DNA from: Narthecium ossifragum
Taxonomy: Eukaryota > Streptophyta > Magnoliopsida > Dioscoreales > Nartheciaceae
Assembly (NCBI GenBank): GCA_963920575.1
Contig: OY986970.1
Coordinates: 25,501,869 to 25,565,868, forward strand
DNA length: 64,000 nucleotides
Direction: 5' to 3'
Below are positions 32,488 to 41,662 of the stretch, one piece after another. Under the pieces are notes generated by a model. The model ran no database searches. It had not been told where the DNA came from and saw only the letters and a program-made list of their open reading frames with translations. The first letter of the stretch is position 1. Each line of letters begins with the position of its first letter. A program made the translations under genes and the position numbers.

Positions 32488-33180
32488 TTCTGTGCACTGA
32501 AAGGCAAACTTGGGCTGGGACTCGGGCCCAAGCCCAGAACCCCCAACCTCGGGTCCACCTAACCTTTCTAACAAACACAACCATCAAGCAAGGCCTGTGT
32601 GTGCACAGCCAGTGTGAAAACGACCGCCAAGGCGCAATTTCCCAAATTGCCCTTGGGGTAAACAACAAGCCGAAGGGATGGAGGGACGGGTCCTCACATT
32701 ACCCTTCTTCGGACCATGTATTTCTTTACCTCAAATCATCGACCTCTAAAAGACCACTTGAGGATGGATTTTTTTATTGAAATTCATGGCTTGAAGGATG
32801 ACAATTGGCCCATGATTAAAACTTTTACTGAACTGTTTGCCATGAATCCTTCTTTATTCTTTGATAAAACATGTTTGCACCTCCTCGCCATTCTTAGGAA
32901 CATGTATTTCTTTACTTTCACCCATCGACCACCAAAAGCCTATATGATGATAGACAGATTTATTGAAACACATGGTTTGCAGGATGGTGATTGGTCACTA
33001 ACTAAATTTTTTAATGATTTCATTACTTGGGACCAGTCTTTCATCTTTGATGAATTATGTTTGCACATCTTCTATATGTTTCAATCAATGTATTTCTTCA
33101 CTTGGAACCATCGCCCACCCAAATTCGGATTTGATCTTTATAACATAACGTCGAGCGGAAGACGATAAACCGAGCACTTC

Positions 33181-33196
33181 CTGGGAGGCAACCTAG
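33181..33196 (+). other. Post-ORF hairpin, element A copy
   Basis: CTGGG-AGGCAA-CCTAG folds with one G-T pair. It stands 13 nt after the TAA of the element A ORF within a TAAACCGAGCACTTCCTGGGAG context that element B shares after its pol stop (47513-47530). Confidence 0.55.
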
Positions 33197-33199
33197 TAG

Positions 33200-34920
33200 T
33201 TTTTCGGATTTTCCTCAGTTTTTTAGAATTATTATTAATTTTTAAGATTTTTCTATGTTTTGTTTCTATTTTTTTTCGGATTTTTCCTAACTTTCCTTTC
33301 TTTTCCTCATTTTTCCTCTCTCCTCCCGCTCTATTTTTTCTCACAGCTTGTCGTCCCGGCTCGTCGGCTCGTCCCCGAGCCGACGACGCTGCCCACCGTC
33401 GCCGTCTCTTCGGCCATCCCCATCCCTCCAAACCAACACCTACATCACCGCCATCATCACCGCCATCTTCTCCTATACCTCCTCCCGACCTCGTATTCCC
33501 TTAATATCACCTCCTCCGACGCCGGTGAGCCTCCCCTGTTTCATCCGCCATCTCCGATCACCTCTTCCACTGCTTCCTACCGCCCTTAGCCACCTCCAGC
33601 ACCTTCCTCTGGCTGTCACGAAGCTTCTTCCACCCTCAAAACTCAAGTTTGCAGGTCGGATCGCCGGTTTCCAACTCCGGCCATTTCCCACCGCGCCGGC
33701 CATCTTCTATCCACTTCCTGGAACACCTATTATGAAATTATATCCTATAGGTGAGTTACTTAGGCCTCCACGATCCTTCCTCGATTCTTGCCAATCTAGA
33801 TTGAAGCTCCGACCGCCGGTTTCCAATTTCGGCGATCATTCTCCTCCGATCCGGCCATCACCGATCTACCACCTGAGGACCTCCGTTCCTTAATCAGAGC
33901 TTACCGAAGAACTCCTTAGGCCTCCATGATTCTATCCCTGTCCTTCCCGTCCTCCGGCGACGACGTTTCACCGTTGATCACCGGCCGGTGAGTTCTCAGC
34001 CGTCCGATTGCTGATAGACGCGATCCATATACTACAAAGCCCAGTTTTCCGATCGGACGGTCGTGATTATCAATCAGGACAATATTATTGATGCTGAATA
34101 TTTTTTGGTGTTGCGCATGGATGATTTAATGTCTATATTTTAAATTATGTGGATGAATGATTGTACAGGCTACATATTCAAGAAATACAAAGGAGACTCT
34201 GCCGAAATTTTTAATAATTTATATGCCTTTTTTGCTATTCATGATATATTTTCCATTTATTCTATTTGATTTTTCTTTGGAAAGGTATTTTTATGGCAAG
34301 TGTTCCTTTGTACATTGCTTGTGGGCGGATATTTATACCAAATATAGATCGTATTTTCTAGAGACATGCATTTTGTCGGTGGCGATGTTTCCATTGTGTT
34401 GGCGTTGTGGTGATTATAATGCGAAAGACGACTATTCTGACACGATCTTATGATGATCTCTACCCTTTATACATTGCTTTATTTTTATAATTTAGTGTAA
34501 TTGGGGACAGTTACATTTAAATTGGGGGGTAGAATTCTAGAAATTTATGTTTATTTTTTTATGAGAACCAACTATTATACATCCCTTGGATTATGTCAGA
34601 AGAATGAAATTATGATATGATTTGATAAACATGCGTGTTTTAGAAATTTATCTTATGAATTATTTTGAAACTTGTATGTCATATAAGGGATAGTAAATTT
34701 TTGTTACGCATGACATGAGTTCTATACTTTAACACTTTTACCATGATTTAGGGAAAACTTGACATATCCTGATGCACATGTTCACTTTCACATGTTGAAG
34801 AGCTGAAATTAGATTATGAGCCTAAGACTAGGATAGATTTATTGTTCTCTATCATGTCACAGAAGATACACGAACACATACAATTTTCTGTTCACAAAAA
34901 GTATATGTCTGAAAGTGTAG
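33200..34920 (+). other. Element A 3' internal region, no recognised gene
   Basis: A T-rich then C-rich stretch (33200-34000) and an AT-rich stretch follow the ORF. Open frames at about 33348-33893 and 34157-34453 resemble no known family. From about 34560 the sequence is similar to the 3' region of element B (from 51640). Confidence 0.4.
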
Positions 34921-34932
34921 GGTTTTCAACTT

Positions 34933-35098
34933 AGTAACCGGGCAGTGTGCCTAACCAGCGTGCTCTTGGCGTAAAATAGTTGAATTACCTGAAAAAAAAG
35001 AGAAAAAAAAGAGAAATGAAAAAAAAAGGATTTCATACCTAGTAACCGGGCAGTGTGCCTAACCAGCATGTTGTTCGCGTAAAACGGTTGAATTTCCT
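34933..35098 (+). repeat. Duplicated AGTAACCGGGCAGTGTGCC motif, element A
   Basis: Two copies of a segment of about 55 bp (AGTAACCGGGCAGTGTGCCT, then AACCAGC, then GCGTAAAA, then GTTGAATT) begin at 34933 and 35041, separated by A-rich low-complexity DNA. The same two-copy arrangement occurs in element B. Confidence 0.75.
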
Positions 35099-35626
35099 AA
35101 AGAAAAAAATATGTGTCTGAAAAAATGAACAGATATTGTTATGTGATAATGGAAAATATGTGCATGCTTAAAATATTGATCTTGAACAGTTGAATGCTTG
35201 GATATAATGGAGACTCTCATGCATGTGGAACTTTATTCACACACTGGAGTGTTAAGGTTATTTTTGAATTATGATTAAATATATTGAAGTATTGGAAGTG
35301 TGTTATGACATACTTGTATTTACTCTACTTTTATGTGACTATGAATTATAGAATAAATTCATGGATATTGTTTCTATTTCATGCATGAGAGTTGATGAAT
35401 ATTGTAATTGATTTCTGATGATATATTCAAGGGGATGTATAGATGTTTGTGGGTATCATCACTGGAAACCCTCAGGAGACTATAACTCCTCCATTGGGGC
35501 CACCCAGGGGTTTAAAGGCTTGTTACACATGCTAAGTGTAATTGTGAGACCTACGAAAGTGGCTAGTTAGGTTTACTGCTTTATATTTATTTTTATCTTG
35601 CTTTGCTCGAGGACTAGCAAAGATCA

Positions 35627-37243
35627 AGTTGGGGGGTGTGATAAGACGTGAAAAGTGCACAAATCACCCTTTTAACTAGGTCTCGTTAGTCTCCAAGCAA
35701 TGCTATTTTGATTGTCTTTTCCTTATTTCAGGCTTAAGGACCCTCAACGAAGATTAGATCAAGTTTGGTGCTAAAACGAACAAATAAAGAACCTGCTAGG
35801 AGCAAAAGAGCAAAGGAGCAAAGATGGACAATCTTTGACATCAAAACTGTACCTGCTCAGGAAGAATCAGATGATGTGCTATATATGGTTGTAAAGCTCT
35901 TGAAGTCTAGATTCCAGAACTTTTTACGGTTTGTGATTTGGAGTTTCCTAGAGGAAGATATGCTATTTTTAGTACAGAGGTGCAAAAGAAGCAGTTGCGG
36001 AAAACCAGATCGATCTCCTTGGGCGCTGCGGGAAAAATAAAAGGAAATTGACTAATCCGAGTTAGGGTTTGCCCTAGGCTATAAATAGCCTTCTTTGGGG
36101 GCGTTTTGGTAGCCTTCCATGGCCGAATTTTCGTCATCTCTTAGGGTTTCTCTTAGTTTCTTTTCCACAAATTAGGTTAGATCTTTGGTGGAAGATCCAT
36201 GGGTGGAGCGCGGCGACAACCTTCATCGACGGATCTCCTTCCTAAGATGAGTAACTAATCTCTAGCCTAGGGATTTCTATGATGTAATAGAGAATCTTTC
36301 TAGGTTTTTCCTATGGATCAGAGCATGTACTTTATGATGGTTTAATGGATAGATTTCAGATTTTATATATCTATTGGTAATATTTATTATGGTGAATGAA
36401 TTGTTTGTTCTTTGTGCCCTAGATTCGGTCTGTCTTATCTCGGTTTTTCCGTGAGTATACAGCTGGATTTTGTGAAAACTCAAAACACAAAAGTCGTAGA
36501 TCTCTGTCTTAGCTTTCCAACGAATCTTGAATCACCTTATTTCGAGTTCGGATGTGAAAGTTATGCTGAGATTACGATCACTGATTTTGAGCGTTGCATG
36601 TTAGAGGCTAGGTTAGGACTTTTCCAAGATGCTTTCTTGCTAGAACCATGTTAGATCTTTGGATTGGATTCTAGACCCTAGATTATGATTGTAGGAGTGC
36701 TAGAACCACTACCTTAATGCTAGAACCATTAAGACCTATGATTATAACCTACAATTCGTTCTTTATCTTTATTGATTAGGCGATCTCAAAGTGCTAGAAC
36801 CACTTTGATTATTCTCATACCAATTATCCGCTGATTTGATCTTCGTTCCGATGAAGACTTCTTACGAATCTTTGTTGAGCGGTAGGGGTTCTAGCCATTC
36901 ACCTATCGACTTGTTAAAACCATTAACACCTTTTGAATTGCTTTTATCCTAGGAAGACCTAGTTAGTTCTTTATTACTGATTAGAAATCTCTTGGCCGTT
37001 TATCCTATTATTATTCAGTTGAGTTTAATCTGAGTTAAGAGTAGTTTAAAAACCAAAAATCATTTCCTTTATCAATCTTTTGATTTAGAACTATACGAGT
37101 AATTATACTTAACACTTCTTTTCCCTGTGGACCGACTCGGACTCATTGCTATCTACCCATAAAGTAGTTAGTTAGTGATTCGGATTATAAATTTCTAATT
37201 TTGGCGTTCTTGTTAAGACCACGACACTTTTCAAGGCGTGTCA
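35627..37243 (+). repeat. Element A polypurine tract and 3' LTR
   Basis: AAGTTGGGGGGTG (about 35627-35638) precedes the LTR at 35639-37243 (1605 bp). The first about 350 bp and the last about 130 bp closely match the 5' LTR. The middle (about 36120-37080) matches element B LTRs instead. Only one GATCGATC motif remains (36008), against four in the 5' LTR. TATA box at 36080; mini-hairpins at 36713-36733 and 36786-36808. Confidence 0.85.
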
Positions 37244-37248
37244 TCGAC

Positions 37249-37808
37249 ACGTATAGGTGACTCCTTAACTCATATTGTAGCATTTGTATCATTTACTGCT
37301 ATGACAATAACCCAAGAACACATAAGGCTTCGACTGCGGTTCAAGATTGTGAGCATTGTATGGTCGCAACCATGGGTAACAAAGGCATCCAAAAACTCAA
37401 AGGAATTGATAATCTGTTGGTCGATGGAATAATAGCTCATGTGGGCAAAGCTATTGTAATGAAGGTGATGGCAGCCGATTGATAAGATAGACTGCAATAG
37501 TGACCGTCGCATTCCAAAAGTGAAGAGGTAAGGAAGATGTTGATAGAAAGGAAATTGTTGTCTCGATGGTATGGCGATGCTTCTGCTCGGAGACGCCGTT
37601 TTGTTGCCGCGTATATGGACATGCAAGCTAATGGGAAGTGCCTTTAGTAGAGAACAACTCCTTGAAGACACTGTTGACGAATTATGCCACCGCTATATGA
37701 TTGAAAAATCTTGATCCGACAATTGAGATCGGTTTATCACAAGGTTGAATGGTCTTTTCTCGAAGGTGCCCTCCCTACTTTGAATTTTCCAGTTGGAATG
37801 GTTGGATG
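37249..37808 (-). mobile_element. Ty1/copia remnant, integrase part
   Basis: The minus strand reads a copia integrase C-terminal stretch (ETTISFLSTSSLPLHFWN, then a YLINRLPS-type end) around 37440-37680, interrupted by frame changes. It follows on from the RT part left of element A. The chromovirus at 37809 cuts it again; the last 75 bp of the window (63926-64000) should continue it. Confidence 0.7.
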
Positions 37809-39833
37809 TGTCGCGCCCCGACCCGCGAAAGCCCAACCGGACCGGGCGACGCGAACCGGAACCTACAAAACGCGGAAAACAAAGCTGGCGAGGGTTCCCT
37901 CTAACCTATTGGTTTCCCTAGCAATTCACCGAAAGCACCCTCAATTAAAAGATAATAATATATTGAAGCCTCGAACCACAGATTTAAAACTTAAAGTGAT
38001 TTAATATACAAAACCTCGGAAAGGGGAAGATCCAAAATACAACATACTCCCGTAGGAGACTAACTAACATAGGATAAAAGCTGTAAAGGATCACCACCTC
38101 TCAGACTCCACCTAGGGCCGCTGCACCGCCAACCAACTGCCCGGTAGGGGCCACAGAAGAGGTACTGCCGCATGCACTTGCAAAACGCAGCCCGGGTAGG
38201 AGTGAGAACTAAGCTCAGTAGGGATCTACACTACGACACACAGAAGGAAGAGGGAAACGCAATAGTGTTGCCCTCAAGTAGGATCTGGGTGTATACAGGG
38301 GTCCCATAACCCCACCGCGTGTCCCTGAGGCCCAGGGACGACACTCATTAACAGGAACAACACTTGCGACACTACAGGTCAGCACAGTGGGACACCGGCT
38401 ACACCTCTGCAACCGACTCAAGGCCGACACGACCTCTACAATCATCAAGCCACAAGTGCACCAGTCATCTAAGCCTATCATCGAATCGACTGGGCACTAC
38501 AATTCAAACAGGGTCCAAACCACCCAACCCCGGTCCTAGGGCTAAGTCCGAGCTTCCAGCCTCGGGACGGCGACCCAAAGATCACCCACGCCCTAACCAA
38601 TGCAACTAATGCACACAACAACAATGCATGCTATGACATACACAGATAATAGGAAAGGCATGCATCAGTATGTCAAGCATCATATAGGTCTACTAGATCG
38701 CTACAGCGGTACCACCAACCGCTGCCAGCCGATCCGCAGCGGGTCCCGGCATTACGACGGTACCGCGACCGTCAACCGCGGACTCCTGCAACGGGAAGCA
38801 ACCCCGAAAACGATGATGAACAAAACACAATATAATATTATATTCCGAAATATAATATTATATTCAAAAACACCCAAAGCCTCTACTTAGGGGCTAATTG
38901 ATCCCGTCGATCCGATGCCGAAACGACATCGGATTCAAGATCCAACTTAGCCACCAGTAGAGGTATAAACCAGGATCATCATATCCGAAAATCATAATCA
39001 TCCAACGGTTGGATTAACGGGAAAACGCTAATCAAAATCGTTAATCAAACTAATTTACCCATTAATTGCTGCAACGCAGTCCTTCAGAAACAAATTCATA
39101 AGAAATAGTACAAAAATCTGCAAATTACGAAACAAGATGGAATGGAAAGCTAACGAATAGCTCTACAACTCTTATTTTTATCAAAAGCCAAGATCATGTA
39201 CTCGCTGGCCGGAAAACTCGCCGCAAGCCGGCTGTTTCTCAAGAACAGTAAAAAACCAGAAATCCGAGACTAATCTTGCATAAAACCTACTCAAATCTCA
39301 ATTGATTAATATGACACTTAAATCAGTTATTCTACAAGGCATAAGGAATCCAACAAAGTAAGGATCAACAAGATCCAACGGCTAGATCTCAAGAAAACCC
39401 GAAAAGAACACAGTAGGTATAACCCTACCTAGCTGCGCTTTCCTCGGCTGATTCCCCGCGATTTGATCACCAACAAGCCTCCAAACCACTTCAGGGATCT
39501 TCCTCTCGTTGTCACGAATCCAACGAGCCTTAGAACGCCGAAAAAGATGGCCGGAGGAGGGAGAACGGAGGTGATGAAGCTTGGCTGCCGGAACAGGGGA
39601 AGAAGCAGAGCTTCGGGAGAGAAAGGAAGAAGGAAGAAGAAAGAGAGGAGAAGGAGGAAGAGGAGGGGAAGAAAAGAGGGGAAAGGGGGAGGGGAAAGCC
39701 GGGAAAGAGGGGGAAAAGCTGGGGGAAAGGGATGGGAAGTCTTCCCTCCCTGACAGGGGAGAGCGACGGCCGATGGCCGTCCTCGCGAAAGAGAAAACCC
39801 ACCGACTCGAGCATGATCGATCTCCAAGGCATG
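37809..39833 (-). repeat. Chromovirus 3' LTR, left part
   Basis: It runs from TGTCGCGCCCC to the GCATG target of element B. The second part resumes at 54283/54288 and ends at 54577. Together they are about 2315 bp without the extra GCATG, against 2337 bp for the intact 5' LTR. Confidence 0.92.
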
Positions 39834-40002
39834 TGATAATGCGTGAAAAGTGCACAAATCGCCCCTTTAACTAGGTCCTGTTAGCCTCCGAGCAATGCTA
39901 TTTTGATGGTCTATTGTGCATTTCAGGTATAAGAGCCTTCAACGAATGTTAGATCAAGTTTGGGGCTAAAACGAAGTGATTTTGGCAATCCTGCGTGAAG
40001 GA

Positions 40003-40175
40003 GATCGATCTGCATACTAATGGAGATCGATCTCATTATTCCAGCAAGAAGCGGTCCAGTCGAAGCAAAGGAGATCGATCTTCATCCTGAAGGAGATCGA
40101 TCTTGGTTGGGCGTATTCCAGATCCAGAGTTCGCAGAACGAAGGAGATCGATCTTCTTCCCTATGGAGATCGATC
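40003..40175. promoter_or_regulatory. GATCGATC three-pair array, element B 5' LTR
   Basis: Starts are 40003/40025, 40073/40095 and 40146/40168. Every pair is 22 bp apart and pairs recur at 70 and 73 bp. Most motifs read GGAGATCGATCT. The array ends 65 bp before the TATA box at 40241. Confidence 0.7.
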
Positions 40176-40240
40176 TCATTTGATGCTGGGAGAAAAATAA
40201 AGGGCTGAGATCTAATCCGAGTTAGGGTTTTATTAAGGCT

Positions 40241-40249
40241 TATAAATAG
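40241..40249 (+). promoter_or_regulatory. LTR TATA box, element B
   Basis: TATAAATAG follows GAGTTAGGGTTTTATTAAGGCT in the LTR. The 3' LTR copy is at 53131. It marks the probable U3/R promoter. Confidence 0.75.
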
Positions 40250-40880
40250 GTGTTAGGAGAGGATTTTTGGCAGCCACCCATAGGCGAATTTTCCTCTCCT
40301 CCTGGGTGTTTCCTTGGTCCTTCTTCCTCCATAAACATTAGGGTTAGATCTTGAAGATAGATCCATAGTGGGAGCGCATCATCAACCTTCTCCGATGGAT
40401 CGTCTCTTCAAGATGAGTAGCTAAATCTTTTGTCTAGGAAATTCTATGATGTAATAGGGAGTTTATTTCGGTTTTCCTATGGATCTGAGCATGTACTTTA
40501 TGATAGTTTAATGGATTAAATTCGGATTTTATATATCTATTGGTAATAGTTCTTATGGTGAATGTTTTGTTTACTCTTTGTGCCCTAATTTCGGTCTGTC
40601 TTATCTCGTTTTTTTCCGTGGGTATACAGCCGGATTTTGTGAAAACTCAAAACACAAAAGTCGTAGATCTTTGTCTTAGCTTTCCAACGAATCTTGAATC
40701 GCCTCGTTTCGAGTTCGTATGTGAAAGTTACGCTGAGATTACGATCGCTGGTTTTGAGCTTTGCATGTTAGAGGCTAGGATTAGGACTTGTTCAAGTTGC
40801 TTTCATGCTAGAACCATGTTAGATCTTTGGATTGGATTCTAAACCCTAGCTTATGATTGTAGGAGTGCTAGAACCACTGC

Positions 40881-40976
40881 CTTAATGCTAGAACCATTAA
40901 GACCTATGATTGTAACCTACGATTCATTCTTTATCTTTATCGATTAGGCGATCTCAAAGTGCTAGAACCACTTTGA
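40881..40976 (+). repeat. Mini-hairpins with GCTAGAACC loop, element B 5' LTR
   Basis: Stem CTTAAT/ATTAAG (40881-40901) and stem TCAAAGT/ACTTTGA (40954-40976) both enclose GCTAGAACC. A third, weaker copy has only a 3-bp AGT/ACT stem at about 40864. Copies in the 3' LTR are at 53770-53790 and 53843-53865. Confidence 0.7.
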
Positions 40977-41399
40977 TTATTTTCATACCAATTATCCGCT
41001 GATTTGTTCTTCATTCCGACATAGGCTTCTAATGAATCTATGTTGAGTGATAGTGGACCTAGCCGATCTTCTATCAACCCTAGAAAACCATCTTGAACTT
41101 ATTGAATTGCTCTTATCCTAGGAATGCCTAGATAGCTCTCGATTACGGATTAGAATTTCCTAGCCTTTTCTCTATTGTTATTCTCCCAATTTAGTTTAAA
41201 AGACCAACTATCATCTATCTTCCTTAACTTTTGATTTAGAACTATGCATGGTAATTAGGCTTAATCCTGTTTTCCCTGTGGACCGACCCGGACTCATCGC
41301 TATCTACCCCTTAAATAGTTAGTAGTGTTTCGGTTTATAAATTTGTAATTTTGGCGTCCTTGTTAAGGTAACGACACTTTTCAAGGCGTGTCAAAATTT

Positions 41400-41418
41400 T
41401 GGCGCCGTTGCCGGGGAT
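41400..41418 (+). other. Primer binding site, tRNA-Asp, element B
   Basis: TGGCGCCGTTGCCGGGGAT lies 6 nt after the 5' LTR and is an exact complement of the 3' end of plant nuclear tRNA-Asp as I know it. Confidence 0.85.
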
Positions 41419-41662
41419 CACGGTTTATTAAGTTTAAATTGCTTAGTGTAGTTTTATTTTAATTGGTTATCTTTATTTCTTTCATCTATTATATAAAAGA
41501 CCAAAAATAGTACTAGTTCTAATATTTCCTATCTTTTTGATCGTGTGTTAGGGACTTTGACGAAGCACCTTCCAAGCGGAGAAGGAGCATCGGTCAAAGC
41601 CTCACCGAGATAGCACTGTGAGTATCTCTAAACCTTGGTTGTTCTTGTGATGTGGTATATGG

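Larger units (their letters stand above)
30245..32698 (-). mobile_element. Solo LTR of a chromovirus-like family inside element A
   Basis: It starts TGTCGCGCCCCGAC and ends GGGTCCTCACA, the same terminal words as the LTRs at 37809 and 61584, and is flanked by TTACC (30240-30244 and 32699-32703). It is 2454 bp with no coding. Its interior differs from the other copies, so it is another subfamily. A single LTR with an intact duplication indicates LTR-LTR recombination that removed the internal region. It carries two GATCGATC arrays. Confidence 0.88.
28940..33168 (+). pseudogene. Unfamiliar ORF of element A, split by a solo LTR
   Basis: Part 1 is 28940-30244 (435 codons) and part 2 is 32704-33168 (154 codons plus stop). 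They are in the same frame once the solo LTR and one TTACC copy are ignored, so the ORF was about 589 residues. The first third is Tyr/Pro/His-rich. The middle is Asp-rich with recurring short units such as LPVFDVLDDDG, LPVNDIFND and LPIFDDYGD. The end has about three tandem units of about 55-60 residues sharing FF(N/D)EACLH or FDE-CLH, MYFFTWNHRPPK and IETHGLQDGDW. None matches gag, protease, RT or integrase motifs known to me. It might be a diverged gag-like or accessory protein. Confidence 0.6.
27054..37243 (+). mobile_element. Element A: non-autonomous Athila-like LTR retrotransposon
   Basis: LTRs are at 27054-28685 and 35639-37243, both TG...CA (TGATAAGACG...AAGGCGTGTCA), with a TCGAC duplication at 27049-27053 and 37244-37248. 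The primer site follows the 5' LTR and a purine tract precedes the 3' LTR. No RT, integrase or protease was found, only one unfamiliar ORF split by a solo LTR (30245-32698). The LTR ends, primer site, post-ORF hairpin and 3' leader repeats match autonomous element B, so it was probably mobilised by Athila proteins. The LTR middles differ from each other, which is unusual. Confidence 0.88.
39834..41393 (+). repeat. Element B 5' LTR
   Basis: It has TG...CA ends, six GATCGATC motifs (40003-40175), the TATA box TATAAATAGG at 40241 and mini-hairpins at 40881-40901 and 40954-40976. It is nearly identical to the LTR at 52724. Confidence 0.95.

Noticed and set aside
32716..33168. Independent small gene with MYFFT repeats
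   Set aside because: It is the in-frame continuation of the element A ORF after the solo LTR and its TTACC duplication.
33348..33893. 181-codon Ser/Pro-rich frame in element A
   Set aside because: It lies in C-rich low-complexity DNA in the position of a non-coding region; nothing recognisable.
39382..39855. C/T-rich frames (LSPSFSPSFPAF type) in the chromovirus LTR, repeated at 56806-57276 and 63204-63700
   Set aside because: They recur only because LTR copies are homologous; composition explains the open frames, and frames differ between copies.
41400..41418. tRNA-Asp gene
   Set aside because: Only the 3' 19 nt are matched, as the complement; it is a primer binding site.
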